The notes: generated by a model from the letters alone, not told the origin. Shown: positions 12,171 through 23,772, counted from the first letter of the stretch. The stretch: DNA of 64,000 nt from Lophius americanus (GCA_037951165.1 JBBDHG010000166.1:1569501-1633500), one strand, 5' to 3'. Numbers and translations: made by a program.

Positions 12171-13878
12171 GGAATACTTTGGTTTTAAATTTTAGAGATT
12201 AAAAAAAAACAACTACAAAAATCTCTCTGGCTCCAAACAACGACAGTTTACAAAGGAAGTAAATATTTTGCTGTATATTCTCATAACTAAATCCTATAAT
12301 AAGGGTCTTGATAGGGTGGCATCTATCATAACACCCAGGAATTTGTATGAAGATACTTACAGAATTCTCTTGAGATGTGATTTGTAGATGTGCAGCGCAA
12401 CAAATGTCCACTAAAATTTGTTTTGATGCCATGTTGTAATGTCGTGGCTGATGGGTATACACGGAAACAGAGATTTCTCTGCTAAAGTGTCCACAATGAT
12501 GAGTAGACTGATGTAGTATACACCAACCAGCCACAACAATAGATCCTGTATCTGAATACTTGTGTTGTGGCCGATCTTACTGACAGACGGGATGAAGTCT
12601 CTTTCTCATCTAATGCATCGCAAGAACACATACACAGTCTTTTTCTCACTCACCCCTATTTTCTCGCCTAGAGAAATTAAAAGGTGCATCATTCAGTCAC
12701 TGTTGTGTCCAGATTGTTTTTTTCCTGCACACTCCTGAGCAAAACACATTCTTGTACTGTAGCTAACAGTGGCCAGACAGTGGCTGAATGGTGCAGCCAA
12801 AGAGGCATCTGCCTCTGCCAAGGCTTTAAAGACCCGACGGATTCAATAAAAGCAGACTAGGCACATGCGAAAAGGCTACCAGAGGGGACACAGACCATTA
12901 GCCTAATGACAGAATGAGGAATAGGGAGGTGATATTCAAAAGCCGAGCATTGCAAGATTTGATTTGAACAGGAATAAAGGCGAATAATCCAGTAAATACC
13001 ATAGCAGGGGGAGGCATGGGGCAGGCGGGCAAGATATTTTATCTTGCCTCAGGTAAAGGTAGGAGAAGAAGACTAAACAGGAGAGAGAAAAAAGATGCCA
13101 GTGTCATTAAGTGGGATAGCCGTGACCATCAGCTACATTAATGCTGCTCTGCTTTCTTTAAAGGTGTTCCTTTTTGCTTTGAACTCCTCCTGTCGTCTCT
13201 GTGAGCGCACCTGACTCCCAGCTTCCACAGCCGCTACGAACTCTGCGCTGGTAATTAAAAATTTCCCAATTTCTGTTGTCACTTCAAAGAAACAACGTTC
13301 TCAGAACCAATGCGTGGCGTCTCTGTAGAATAAAGCCTAGCCTCAATGATTGCTGGAGCCATACGTTGTGTTCCTGCGGGCCACTAATTCAATTAATAAC
13401 TCACGGCTTTAAAGTAACTAGAAAGACACAGTTCTGACACAGGGCCGCGCCTTCATCGTTTATCATTTCCATATTGTGTTTGCAAAAAGGACTAAACAAT
13501 CAAATTTAAAAGACACCAGAGAACAAATCATCAATCACTGGCCAGCAAAGAGGAAGTTTTTCTTTGAAGAGTCAACACCGACCGACAAAGTGATGAAGTG
13601 TGTAAAAGGGTCAGGGGGTTACATAGGCAGCGATAAGGGAAGATTGCATTTTAAGAGACTGAACTTTAACATAGCATTGGAGAGGATTTGAATCATTGGA
13701 AGAGTGCCAGGTAGTTTTAACCACCAACACTTCTATCGTTCGGGAGAACGGAAACAAGCTTTTTTTGAGAATTTTGAGAATAAGTACTGGTAGAGACAAA
13801 AGGCTTTGGACCTTGTACGGCTGCCTTTGCACCATCCCTGCCACAACAGAGCAGTTGTGTGGGTCCAAAAGAGCTCAG
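12171..13878. other. Intronic sequence, no gene seen
   Basis: No coding similarity or repeat that I recognise. The stretch has moderate GC and several AT-rich segments. Confidence 0.45.
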
Positions 13879-14110
13879 GGACGACTGTGGCTCAGGAGGT
13901 AGAGTGGTCGTCCACTTATCAGAACATTAGATGATCGATCTCACGCCTCTACAGTATACATGTCGAAATATCCCTGTGGAAGATCCTTAACCCCAATTCG
14001 CTTCCCATTAGGGACTGACTACAGCTCCTTAGGGATGGGTCAAATGCACGGAACTATATGTTATTTCCACTATGTTACACACTGTGTCATTATATGTGCC
14101 GATAAAGTTT
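13879..14110 (+). mobile_element. tRNA-headed SINE-like element
   Basis: The head GACTGTGGCTCAGGAGGTAG (from about 13882) is a tRNA-like box A region. A decayed box B equivalent follows near 13930. The body then has ACATGTCGAAATATCCCTG and a CTTAACCCC block, which I recognise as a widespread fish short interspersed element (consensus idea: GTGGCTCAGGAGGTAGAG, ACATGTCGAAGTGTCCTTGG). The box B region is mutated and the 3' end is unclear, so this copy is old. Confidence 0.7.
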
Positions 14111-14614
14111 CTCCCTCTGCTTCTAGTTTGCATAAGTGGGATGGCTATCAGGCAGATGCAGAGCATGATTCCGAATACTGTCAGGACTCAGCTGACTGGA
14201 GATTTTTGCCCACTTTGAAAAGGGGGCGCTGCCGGAAAGAAGGAACAGAAACCGTGTCCTGGAGTATAAGGAGAAAAAGTCCATTAATGCCAGACTTAAG
14301 AGAAGATGAGTCTCAACAGAATAAAAAAGTTGTGTAATTTTAAGAGCTCTTGGAGGTCCGAGTCGGACAGCACTCCTCTTGATCAAAGCTCTGAAGCTCT
14401 TCTAAGAATAGATTTACTCCCTAGACCCACATATAGGCCATTTTAATGCAACCTCACTTTGCCTGACGGCAGAACAGATGTGAGCTATTTACTGAAAAAG
14501 AGTCTGAGTCATCCACTTGATGACGAAGGGGGATCTGAATGTCCACTAAATAAGTTTGGCACGCTGCCGAACAAACAAACAGGACTAAGGAATCCTAAAC
14601 TCATAGCACAGATT
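14111..14614. other. Intronic sequence, no gene seen
   Basis: Nothing recognisable. The two overlapping frames here (14123-14386 on the minus strand and 13960-14337 on the plus strand) lack any family resemblance. Confidence 0.4.
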
Positions 14615-14940
14615 TAGGATTCAAGATTAACGTTATTCTCATCCAGGCAATCCGCCGGACAGCTGAACAGCAGAACGAAGTTATGTTGCATTTGTCTTAA
14701 TAACATAAATAAGGAAAAGCAAAAAAAAATGAAAAGGTCATTAACAGGAATAGATATAAAAAATAGAAAACAATTTGTCGTCTGTGCCAAAAGTGAGCAG
14801 GATAATTGCACTTATTAAATATGATGTGTTTAAACAGGAGACTATTAAATTGCACATAGTGTTTGAAAAATTGCACATGATATTTTTTTTTATATGGTGA
14901 GGAAAATTACACGTGGTATGCATCTAGAATTTTGCACGAA
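14615..14940 (-). repeat. LINE 3'-UTR-like repeat, antisense, with ATTGCAC units
   Basis: The plus strand starts with GGATTCAAGATTAACGTTAT and continues through AAAAAATAGAAAACAATTTG to several ATTGCAC units (for example near 14805, 14850 and 14870). That order is typical of a common fish LINE 3' tail read in reverse orientation (the form starting TTCAAGAGTTCTTTATTGTC). The clade is not certain. Confidence 0.45.
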
Positions 14941-16096
14941 TTAAAAAAAAGAGAGTACTAAAAACAGACTTCACTCGACAGAGGAAAAGCCTGGAAGGTC
15001 TGAAAGTCAGCAGATAAGTGATATTTGATAATCGTCATCTCCGTTTTGCTCGCTACATTTGTAAAGACAATCCAAGGGGCTTGAGGAGTAATGCGAGCTC
15101 GGCATTAGCTAGGGGCTAATTTGCGAGCTCGGCTTGACGGGAGACTTGGGGGCCCAACCTGGACTCCAATCTCAGATAATGCATTCAGAAGGCAAACTTC
15201 ATCAGACTGTTTCAAGGGTAGGGAAATTATTTTGCAATTAAGTGGGGGGGTTCTCTTAGTGTCTCAGCTATAAAGCTGGCACGAGCATATTAGAGGAAAT
15301 TCTCTAGTCAAAATGAATAAAGTGTAACGTTAATAAGATACGGGATGACGCACTCGTGTGTTTGCGTCACTGAACAATCAATTACTTTTAAGCACTGGTT
15401 GTTTGGCTTTCATGCATGCGGAGATGAGCGCAGTCCAGAGACGGAGACGCCGAGACGTGACAGCGAGAAAAGAGAAACGGGGCCACTGCTCCCACAGGAG
15501 CCCCTTCCTCTCACCAAAGCTCTGTCTGCCCCTGAATTTAATTAGATTCCGATATCAAGCTTTCTCCCCTCCTATGCTTCCATTCCTCTTCAACATGCGT
15601 GAAATTGCAGCGCACTATCTATTATTTATTCACCCTCAGTTTTGCTTATTGTTTCTTGTGGATGCCTTCGTTAGGGCACTCGCGGCTCTGCTGCCTGTGA
15701 TGTGACGCCCCTGCTCGTCTCCCTCACCGCTCGGACACACCTCCTCTGCAGGTCTAAGCCCAACTCATTTGCTGGCAGTGGTTGGGGAGCTATGGATTTT
15801 TTTTTTTCTCCCCCATTTCACCCAATGACAGCAAAGTGAGGTGCTATGAGGGCTGGGTGCTAATGAGCTGACTCTGCAATGCTGGGGGAGATGCTCTGTA
15901 ACTGGGGGAGGGGGTGGGGGGGGAGTCAGAGGACGGAGGAGGCAGGGATGCTCTGGCACAAGGAGAGTTAGAGGGGGCCATTATGATTGTGCCACAGAGG
16001 GGGTTACATGGACTCGACCATGCAAGTCAGACAAAGCTGTGTGCCCACAAAAATTCAGCAATTCAGCTCTACTGAACGCAACATTTAAAATCCCCC
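14941..16096. other. Intronic sequence, no gene seen
   Basis: Contains the duplicated word GCGAGCTCGGC (15091 and 15123 areas). Around 15340-15720 the composition is more GC-rich and less repetitive than its neighbours, which would suit a conserved non-coding element, but conservation cannot be judged here. Confidence 0.4.
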
Positions 16097-16113
16097 CCAC
16101 ACACACACACAGA

Positions 16114-16149
<36 letters not shown>

Positions 16150-16152
16150 TAC
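16097..16152 (+). repeat. (CA)n microsatellite
   Basis: About 55 bases of CA units with a few GA and GC interruptions. Confidence 0.95.
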
Positions 16153-17004
16153 ACTCTGTTTCTGCTAATTTCAAGAAACTGCAGCCAAAGAGAGGCAGAG
16201 AATAGCGAAGTTATCGGATGGAGCAGCTACTGCATAAGATTGCACCATGGAATATGCAGCAACCACACAACAGACCCCAAAGGGAGGCATGATTAAAATA
16301 AAAAAGAAATTAAGAAAAGTGTTGAGTATCTTAGATATCAATTAACATTCATTCATCTTCAATGGAGCAACAATTAAAGGAATGCAACTCAGCTCTTCCA
16401 GCATTGAGTCCTAGATGTGAAGTTTGTGTAACAGGAAGCATTTTCTACTCAAGGCCAACATGTTTCCAGACGATCGCGTTCTAAAATGTGGAATTCTTTG
16501 GATTCATAGGAGTCTGATGTCATGTTGGCACGAACCCTAACCCCAAATCAGAGGTTTTGGATCATATGAATGTTCAACATGCTAATGTTTGCTATCTTTT
16601 CTCGCAGCAAAACATCACCGCTATGGCCTGACACTCATTTCTTAACTTTCACAAAGTGTATTAGCGCAGAGAACCCAAAGGGTTATTGATCGGGTAAAGA
16701 TAGTAGATCAGTACGAGGGAGACAACGTCTAATACGTATATGTAATCTTTCATAAAAGCAGATATTGGAAGACTGTGTGCTTTATTTAAAATCTGTGTTG
16801 GTTCATACATGTACGTATTGATGGGGAGTTTCTCAACCAGAGCGAAGTGAGAAGAACTTGTCTGCCTCCCCCATGGGATGATTGAGATGTACCTTCTATG
16901 ACACCGCACTGCATGGATTTGACATAAATAATACTTCTCATTCTGCCTGGACGCAGGCGGCGTGGTGAGCATGGACACGGGGGTGAAAATAGAAGCACAC
17001 TTAC

Positions 17005-17163
17005 ACGCATGGGTGACCGAAAAGCTGTTGGATGACTCCAGGTTGTCCACATTGTAGTTGAGGTGGAAAGGCTTCTCGGTGGTGTTCTGGTTGGTGTTGT
17101 AGAGTTGGACAGCAAACCTGAAGGCGCTGTGCTCCTGCACAGTGGAGCGCATGAACAGTCCTC
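17005..17163 (-). CDS. gria3: gria3 coding exon 2 (start of amino-terminal domain)
   Basis: These 159 bases encode residues 27-79 plus one base of codon 80. They begin the extracellular amino-terminal (LIVBP-like) domain, which drives subunit assembly and trafficking. The segments GGLFMRSTVQEHSAFRFAVQ and LYNTNQNTTEKPFHLNY match GluA3 nearly residue for residue and differ clearly from GluA1, GluA2 and GluA4. N53-T54-T55 is a probable N-glycosylation site. The acceptor is a pyrimidine-rich stretch ending CTTCCAG (17170-17164), and the donor is GTAAGTG (17004-16998). Phase 1 at both ends agrees with the next family residues (Phe-Cys) starting on a split codon. His78 stands where the mammalian AMPA subunits have Asn (VTNAF). 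Any reading continued past 17005 is intron translation, not protein. Confidence 0.95.
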
Positions 17164-17968
17164 CTGGAAGACATGGAAGCAAGAGACAGAAAAGGCTCTC
17201 AGTGGCTTCTGCGTCTTTTTTTTTCAGTGTCAGGGAAGAAGCACCAACTCTCCAACGTTAACCCATCAGGAACCGTTTCAATTATATGGAAAGTTCCCTC
17301 AAAGTGCTGAATTTTAACTCTGCTTTTTGTTACAAAATGTATGTTTTAATCCAATTCTTTCAATCCCAATACTTTGCTGATGTCTCGCATCAAACATTTT
17401 TCATGAATTTGGAAGAACTTCATAACAAAACAAAAACATAAACAAGTCAGGAAAGCAAAGAAAAACACTTATATCTATATACATGTATGAAACATTACAG
17501 ATCTCCGACAAGGTGCAGCATTTAAAGGCAATAATGTCAGAAAAATGGTCCATCTTTTTTGCCCCTTCTTAATTTTCACAGAGAAACCGGTTTGGGTTTT
17601 TACGGGTTAAATAGAAACGAGGCTATTTGCTCATTTGAAATACCTATCGTGCATTTTGGACGTGTGTTCCTGCGCCTAACTCTTCAAACGTAGCAGGAGA
17701 AACCTTAAAAACTCAACTTATAGCCTCTGGATGCAACGCGACGGTCCACACTACATGCAGCTTTATTCAAATATAGAGTTTTTCCGGCGGCAGCATCTGC
17801 AAAAATCAAGTTAGTCATTATCGTTTGCGCAGAGCTCCGGCGCTCCGCAAGGAGCTCTCAGCTCTAAAAAAAAAAAAAGAAGAAGAAAAATGCAACCTTG
17901 CGTTTGGTGCACGCATGCAAATCCACCAACCTCTGCATCTTCATCTTCTCGTGCTGCACAACACTTAC
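17164..17968 (-). other. gria3: gria3 intron 1 (805 bp)
   Basis: A short GT-AG intron between exons 1 and 2. The donor is GTAAGTG. The acceptor is preceded on the coding strand by a pyrimidine-rich run ending in CTTCCAG. The interior is AT-rich with no coding signal and no transposon that I recognise. Confidence 0.9.
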
Positions 17969-18047
17969 CGATATTGATTTGATTGGGAAATCCTGCGGAC
18001 GATCTTTCGCAGAGCCACAGCAGGAGCAAAACCACGCGCTGTGCCAT
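17969..18047 (-). CDS. gria3: gria3 coding exon 1 (signal peptide, start of AMPA receptor GluA3)
   Basis: This exon holds the start of an AMPA-type ionotropic glutamate receptor subunit, a synaptic cation channel of the plasma membrane. It encodes 26 residues plus the first base of codon 27. Residues 1-18 form a signal peptide (MAQRVVLLLLWLCERSSA), and the mature start GFPNQINIG resembles GFPNTISIG of mammalian GluA3. The ATG at 18047 has A at -3 and G at +4, a strong initiation context. An in-frame TGA lies about 24 bases upstream with no other ATG between, which fixes this start. The exon ends in phase 1 at a GTAAGTG donor (17968-17962), and the next exon completes the Gly codon. The signal peptide is shorter than the 28-residue human one. 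I cannot say from this window whether it is the a or b teleost paralogue. Confidence 0.9.
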
Positions 18048-18425
18048 TTTCGCCAACCTTTTTCCCGTTCAACTCCTCAGAAGCCTCTGCCCGAGCAGAC
18101 GCATATGTTCTGGATGGAAGCTGTGCGCGATGCGAGGCTGGAGGAAAGAGGAAGATGATGGTCGCTCACAGTGCACCAATTAGGTTCATTGAGGTGCAGC
18201 CCAGCTGCAGAATAACTAAAGAGAGGGAGAGGGACAGAGAGAGGAGGAGGAAGAGGGGGGGGGGGGGGGGGGGGAGAGTAGGAGGAGGAGGGGAGGGCTG
18301 GTGAGGAGGAGGAGGAGATGCAGGAGGAGGAGAGAAGGAGCCGTTCTAAACTCAGATTGGACCCCTAGCTGCGGTCCTGTGATGGTCGAACTTGATCTGA
18401 GGTAGAATTTAAAAAAGCCCCTCAC
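18048..18425 (-). promoter_or_regulatory. gria3: gria3 5' UTR and probable promoter area
   Basis: This lies directly upstream of the gria3 start codon. On the coding strand it contains a CCAAT box (18356-18360, ATTGG on the plus strand), then a long pyrimidine tract (18217-18340, purine on the plus strand) with 20 consecutive C, then about 170 bases to the ATG. No clear TATA box stands at a convincing distance; a weak TTTAAATT lies near 18410. The transcription start cannot be placed from sequence alone. Confidence 0.45.
18217..18340 (+). repeat. Purine tract with a 20-G run, upstream of gria3
   Basis: The plus strand is almost only G and A for about 120 bases, mainly GAGG and GGA units. An unbroken run of 20 G lies at 18255-18274. 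Such tracts can form G-quadruplexes on this strand or triplex DNA. Its place between the CCAAT box and the start codon of gria3 could matter for transcription. Length polymorphism and assembly error are likely at the G run. Confidence 0.9.
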
Positions 18426-18939
18426 TGTAAGAATGGAACACTCTGATTCTGCTGGCTGCTCTGATTTTTTAAAATAAAATAACTAAATAGATATATAAAA
18501 GAAAAGAAAAGACTACACCAGACTAGTCGATCTCAGACTCTTCATGGAGTTACTTGAGTAAGAAAACCAAAAAAAACAACACCAGTATTTCCAGGAAAAT
18601 GTTTTGTGTTAAGAAATTATGTTGATATAATTAAATATTCTTGAGTTGGATTAATATAATTAATTACTGGTCATTCAATTTAGTCCGTTGGTATAGTTGT
18701 TAGGTGTTTTTTTTTAACCCTTTGATTTCTTCGCCGAGAAAAAAATAAAAATACAGTGGTAAAAAAAAAGATATTCTTGTTTATTGTATTTCTTTGGGAC
18801 ATTCATTCATTTTAAATTTTAGTCACTAATAAATCTGATCCCTGAAGTTGAATCAATCTAACTATTTCTATGAAGTTAGCAATATTCTCCAAGATCATTT
18901 TTTCTGGTTCTCAGTAATAAAACAAGAAAGATGACTAAC
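18426..18939. other. Upstream region of gria3, AT-rich
   Basis: AT-rich sequence with short A and T runs. No gene or recognised repeat. Confidence 0.45.
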
Positions 18940-19290
18940 TAAATTTAGATACAATTGGACCTACGCTGAACTATGAGAGTAAAATATGATGAATAGAAAA
19001 AACAGATCTCCTCAAATCGATTCATATGCAGCAATATTGACTCACGGTCGAGAAACTATGACCTAAAAACTGTTATTTTAGAGATAACACAGTGAGAGCT
19101 CTCCATGGTGCTGGAAATATACATCTGACCTTTTCCAAAACTAATCCAGTTCTTCCTCTCACTAAAGTATATGAGGGTAAATAAAAATGATCCATGAAAC
19201 AGTTTTTGAGTTAATGCGTTCACATGAAGGAAGCCATGTTCACAATACTTAGGAGGTCGAGTGATAGTCAACTTATTAAAAAGTGGTTCA
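18940..19290 (-). repeat. Dispersed CACTAGGGGG-type repeat, copy 1 (minus)
   Basis: Reading the minus strand, the blocks come in the family order: ACTCAAAAACTGTTTCATGG near 19197, a GAGGAAGAACTGGATTAG block near 19150, a decayed core CACCATGGAGAGCTC near 19105, TTTAGGTCATAGTTTCTCG, then a GAGGAGATCTG block near 19006. The same blocks occur at 23480, 36318, 50065 and 57290 on the plus strand and at 39790 and 43370 on the minus strand. Confidence 0.7.
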
Positions 19291-21093
19291 ATGTCAGGTA
19301 CCTGCAGTCTACATTTCGAAGAGTCTTTGAGCGACATACAGAACCCCAGTTTGCTCCTGATGAAGGCTCCGCCGGTGGGCCGCCACTGTATGTTGTATTG
19401 TAAACATCTTTGAGTGGTAGAGCAGACTTTAGAGTCATACATATGAAAGATATATTATCTGAACAAAGGATGATTTGCTGGCATAATTTTTATGAACAAT
19501 ATAAATGATCTGAACAAAACAAAAGAAGTTTGCCCAGCTGTTGTGATTTTCTTCAAAACTTACAGGCATTTAAGTTGGCATCCGAAATTTCATCTTTTTT
19601 TTAAATTTATTTTTCTATTTTTTTACAGTGCATTCAGATGAATTACGCAATGTTTTTGAATAAACTTGTCGTCATTAGGATTTGGTTAGCCTGAATCAAT
19701 TGAATTAGTGTAATCTCTGCAGGATGGTCCAGCTGCTGCACGCCTCCAGAACCCTAAGGCTGCGTGGGAAAACTGCGACTGATCGCCACAGCATGAACAC
19801 CTCGGAAAAGTTTGTGCTGAAGGACGCCCATGGGTTTGCTGTTTTTCGGTGAGGCCATGCAGATCTTTTGGAGGTTAGAAAGAGGCAGAGCGGTGACTGA
19901 TTACAAGATGAATAGTTCTAAATCCGGACAGACAGAGAAGGTAGAAGAGGATTTAGAGCCAGGAGAGCTGTCCGTGGTGCTGAAACCACCGGTTAACCCA
20001 TAAATTATGCTACTTTCTAGCTGGCTTGTTAGAAGTTAAAGGAACGTTTCAAACTATCTAACAGTTTTAATGCTTTAACCCATAAAAACCCTGACCCATT
20101 TATCATTACACTTTAAAACGTTAATGATATAAATTACATCAAACGGACTGAAATTATTCTTGAAATGCTGCAACTTGTCGGACATCTGTAAGAAATATTA
20201 CCTTGTGGATTGGGTTTTACAACAAAAACAACCGAACCGGTTTAATGTAGTAAAGGACATGTTTTTTGTAAAACACATTGATAATTATAAACTGGATTTA
20301 AATTAGCATGTAGATACAAAAACCAGATAGCAAACAGAACTTTATGAGTTTAAAGTTAAACCACTGTAAAAGGAACTTTTCATAGCATCTAAAACACTTG
20401 TGGCATGTTTACCATGGTTTATTCAGGTTAATAATTCAAAATAGTTATTATATCTACCTGTTCTGAACACCTATTTTGAATAAAGTTACAAAAGTATTAT
20501 TGCAGAATACAAATTTGTAAAAAAAAAAAAAAAAAAGAAAAGAAAAAGGCACATCTGTGTTCCAGAGGAAAATGTTGTTGTTTTTTCTGATTTCAAAGCT
20601 GATTAATTCTCAAAGTAGGAGATATGATGAGCACAAAACCCAGATGTAAGGAACAAACACAAGGATCTCTGAGCAGGGGCAACAATGCAATCATGATTTC
20701 TAAAAATGCGTTCCATTTTCTGGTTGATTTGTCCCCAATCATTTTTCAAATGGGTCCGGGTTCTTATTGGTAAACAGTGGCTGAACAAACTGAAGAAAGC
20801 AGGGGATAGTTTCATGGATAATTTATTTTCGCTTTACCTCAAACCGCATTTCAAACATTGGCCTACCAAATAAATAAATAAACGCATCATGTAAAATCTG
20901 CACCTCCTTTTTTTATTTACTTTCAGTTTCCAATGTGTCTCTGAGGAAACATCTATCATCGCTGGATTCAGTCTCAGAGAGAACAATTAAGGGATTACCG
21001 GCCCATTTATCACCCCCAGCAAAGTGCTTCAGTTTAGTTTTTTAATTGCACTGCAAATGGCTGTAGGGCTTTAGATATTGATACTGGAATATA

Positions 21094-21095
<2 letters not shown>
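19291..21095. other. Intergenic AT-rich sequence
   Basis: Contains an A run near 20519-20536. No gene recognised. The frame at 20603-20815 on the minus strand has no family resemblance. Confidence 0.45.

Positions 21096-21126
<31 letters not shown>
21096..21126 (+). repeat. (TG)n microsatellite
   Basis: About 31 bases of TG units. Confidence 0.95.
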
Positions 21127-21743
21127 ATTTGACTGGCCCTTATTGTCCTACACTCAAATAACTGTAAAATATTGATTGATGTAATTTGTCATCAGGTTGC
21201 TCCAATTACAAGCAAAAATGTGTGAGAACTACACAAACCTTATCAAAAAAAAATATTTGGATATCGCAAATATGAGTGTTCACATAATCTGAAATGAAAA
21301 ATATATATAAAAGTGCATAAAAGATTTTTTTTGTGTTTTTGAAAGAAATTCCAAAATGTCATTTCAAAACAAATGTTGCGATCTACATCTGTCTTATTCA
21401 CCGATACGTAAACAAGATAAGACAGGTTTTTAGATATTTTATTCATTTTCTTGTCTGTTTAAATCACTTTTGATTCATAGAAATGTTTATGTATATATTA
21501 TAAGTTCCTTAAAAATCTGTTCCATTATCTATCATATTAATTTTTTAGAAATTTTGATCTAAATTTAGATTTTTTTTTAGTTGACCTTAGAATGACTTTT
21601 ATTAGTTTATTTGTAAAAGTCTGTTTATGTTTAAAATAGAATATTAAAAAAAACACACACACACATTTAGACATTTATTCTTATTTTATCTATGTTTTTC
21701 AAAAATACAGTCAAATTGTATTAAATTTAAATCAACCCAATAC

Positions 21744-21781
<38 letters not shown>
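21744..21781 (+). repeat. (TTA)n microsatellite
   Basis: About 12 TTA units. Confidence 0.95.
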
Positions 21782-21782
<1 letters not shown>

Positions 21783-22392
21783 AGTATTATTTTGAGTAAA
21801 CAACCAGAGAGTGCCGTTCTTGTTTCTTGATCACTGTTCTTTGAGAATTATTAAATAGTGTGTTAGAAAAAATGTGATTTCTTTGCACATCCGATATTCC
21901 ATTGCTTGTATTACAGTGTAATTAATGCAGGTCATTGAATATGTGCTAGTATGTCATTCACTTGTTGTCATATGTCATTCACCCATTGTTGCATATATGC
22001 TTATATGCTTATAAGTTGCACTTTTTCATTGCATTTACTTCTTTAGGAATAAGGACCATAATCAACACAAAATACGATTAAAGGGCTATTGCAAAACAAA
22101 AAAAGCACGAGCACATGACATGTATGCATGCAATGATCCGAATGTAAAGTGCATTTTAAATTATATGTATTATTATTACTATTAATGTGTGTTTATACAC
22201 GTGTAATAACAACAGCTGTGGAATCTGGACTCCAACAAAACTGAGACATTTTTAATAAATGCTAGTTTTCTACGTATTTGCTCCTCATGGAGGTAAATGA
22301 GGATCCATCCTGTTGTATTGGGAGGAGAAGGCCGAACAAACGAATAATTGTTGCTGGTGAATCTCTCACCGCTCAGGGCTACAGCATGTGAA

Positions 22393-22440
22393 TCATCTGC
22401 ATCATCATCATCATCATCATCATATTCATCATCATCATGA
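22393..22440 (+). repeat. (ATC)n microsatellite, interrupted
   Basis: CAT/ATC trinucleotide units with two interruptions. On the minus strand it reads as a run of Asp codons, which makes a false open frame. Confidence 0.95.
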
Positions 22441-23479
22441 CATAACAGGCAATGTCGATTCATCTATTTCCCCTTCGTTTCATTTTGCCTGCCGGATTAA
22501 CACACTCCTATGAGTGTTTTTTGAAATCCAAACAGGCATATATTCTGATAACTTGTATTCACCGAGATCATATCTGTGATTTTTTTTTCACCATGCAGCC
22601 GGCTGACACTTTTTGGAGGATGCAGCATGTCCGAAATGACCTCATGACAAATAACGCAGCAGAATCACCGCCGTTTATCATCAATTAAACTGAGACTTTA
22701 TCTAAAGGGCTCAGAGTTTCAGCATCCTAATAATGTTATTTTCTTCTTTGTCTGAAATGAGCCGTGATAATCGGAGCTCATACTGAGAAGCAGCACTGTA
22801 AACGACCAATTAAACGCTTCCTTTGTTATTCCTCAAATCAAACATTTTTGAGGAAAATATCGCAGGTGACCTCATGCACACGGAGACTCCTGCCTACGTT
22901 TCACGATCTGGTTCTGTTCTGGTGTGATGTGATGACAGTTATGCGGAAAGCTGTCGACCGCAGAAGTCAGCGGGTTACGTTTTGACATCGGTCATTATGA
23001 CTTAGGCCATTAAGGTCAGGCAGTCATTCCTGCGACTCTGACACTGAGGATGCAGGGAGCGGAGAATCGATGTGATGTCATTCCAGGTTCCTCTCCAGAG
23101 AGCTGCTGAAATGTGGGAACAGATGTCAACTTTGACCCCATTTGGAAAGGAAATCTTCTCCTCTGATGACTCGGTCTCGGCACAGCATCGCTTGACCGTC
23201 ATGAATGATTAACGGCTCGCCTTCAAACACACAATCCCACTCACACAAATGCGGAATATAAATGCGGAACATGGTCTTATTTATCCTCCAGATCCTCGAC
23301 ATTTAAGGCGTGTCCGATCTCCTGGCACAGAATAAGAACTAATAAGAGCTAATAAGAGTTAGTTCTCTTTTGCATTGGCAACTTACACTGAATTAAAGGT
23401 TTGTTAGACACTATCTGTGTTAAACTTTATCTCATGACGCCATGTTTTTCTAACATTTTTTCTTATCCAGGTAATCAGG

Positions 23480-23690
23480 CCAGTTTGGGGACATTTTCGA
23501 GTCGTCGTCGCCACAGATCATTGGTGTTAACGCCATACCTCAAGAACCATTTCATGGCTCACCTTCAAAGTTTCAGTAGGAGCAAGAACTGGATTGACTT
23601 TGGGAAAGATCAGTTGGATATTTTCACCACTAGGGGGAACTTTAATCTTTTTCCCCTAATATTTTGAGCCATAATTTCTGAACAGAATTT
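23480..23690 (+). repeat. Dispersed CACTAGGGGG-type repeat, copy 2
   Basis: It shows AAGAACCATTTCATGGCTCA, then AGCAAGAACTGGATTGACTT, then the core CCACTAGGGGGAAC at 23627-23640, then GAGCCATAATTTCTGAACAG. The core resembles the CTCF consensus (CCACYAGRKGGC). Confidence 0.8.
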
Positions 23691-23702
23691 GTTATTCTCA
23701 GT

Positions 23703-23772
23703 GGATTTTAACCCAGAACCTTCTTAGTGTGTGGCAACATGTTGTACCCACTGCACCACCATCACAATTCGG
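23703..23772 (-). repeat. Fragment of tRNA-related teleost repeat (head)
   Basis: The minus strand reads GGTGGTGCAGTGGGTACAAC, then a TTGCCACACACTAAGAAGGTTC block and a decayed GGGTTAAAATCC box B. This is the tRNA-like head of the same common repeat class whose body is seen at 11880-12170. Confidence 0.65.

Larger units (their letters stand above)
1..17004 (-). other. gria3: gria3 intron 2, 5' portion (at least 17 kb)
   Basis: The next exon should encode the conserved segment beginning FCSQFSRGVYAIFGFYD. I see no trace of it in any minus-strand frame below 17005, so intron 2 probably fills this part of the window and continues past position 1. That is an inference from absence. Repeats inside it are listed separately. 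The unlisted parts hold unique-looking sequence without coding frames. Confidence 0.7.

Noticed and set aside
16661..17004. Continuation of the gria3 exon 2 frame into a 173-residue protein
   Set aside because: A strong donor (GTAAGTG) stands at 17004-16998 and similarity to GluA3 stops exactly there. The rest is intron.
18048..18056. A possible earlier gria3 start three codons upstream (TTG)
   Set aside because: The codon is TTG, not ATG. The next codon options give the ATG at 18047 with a strong context.
17898..18304. Plus-strand frames across gria3 exon 1 as an antisense gene
   Set aside because: They are shadows of the exon and of the purine tract, with no similarity or splice signals.
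22182..22463. Asp-rich small protein on the minus strand
   Set aside because: Produced by the (ATC)n microsatellite, with no start context or similarity.
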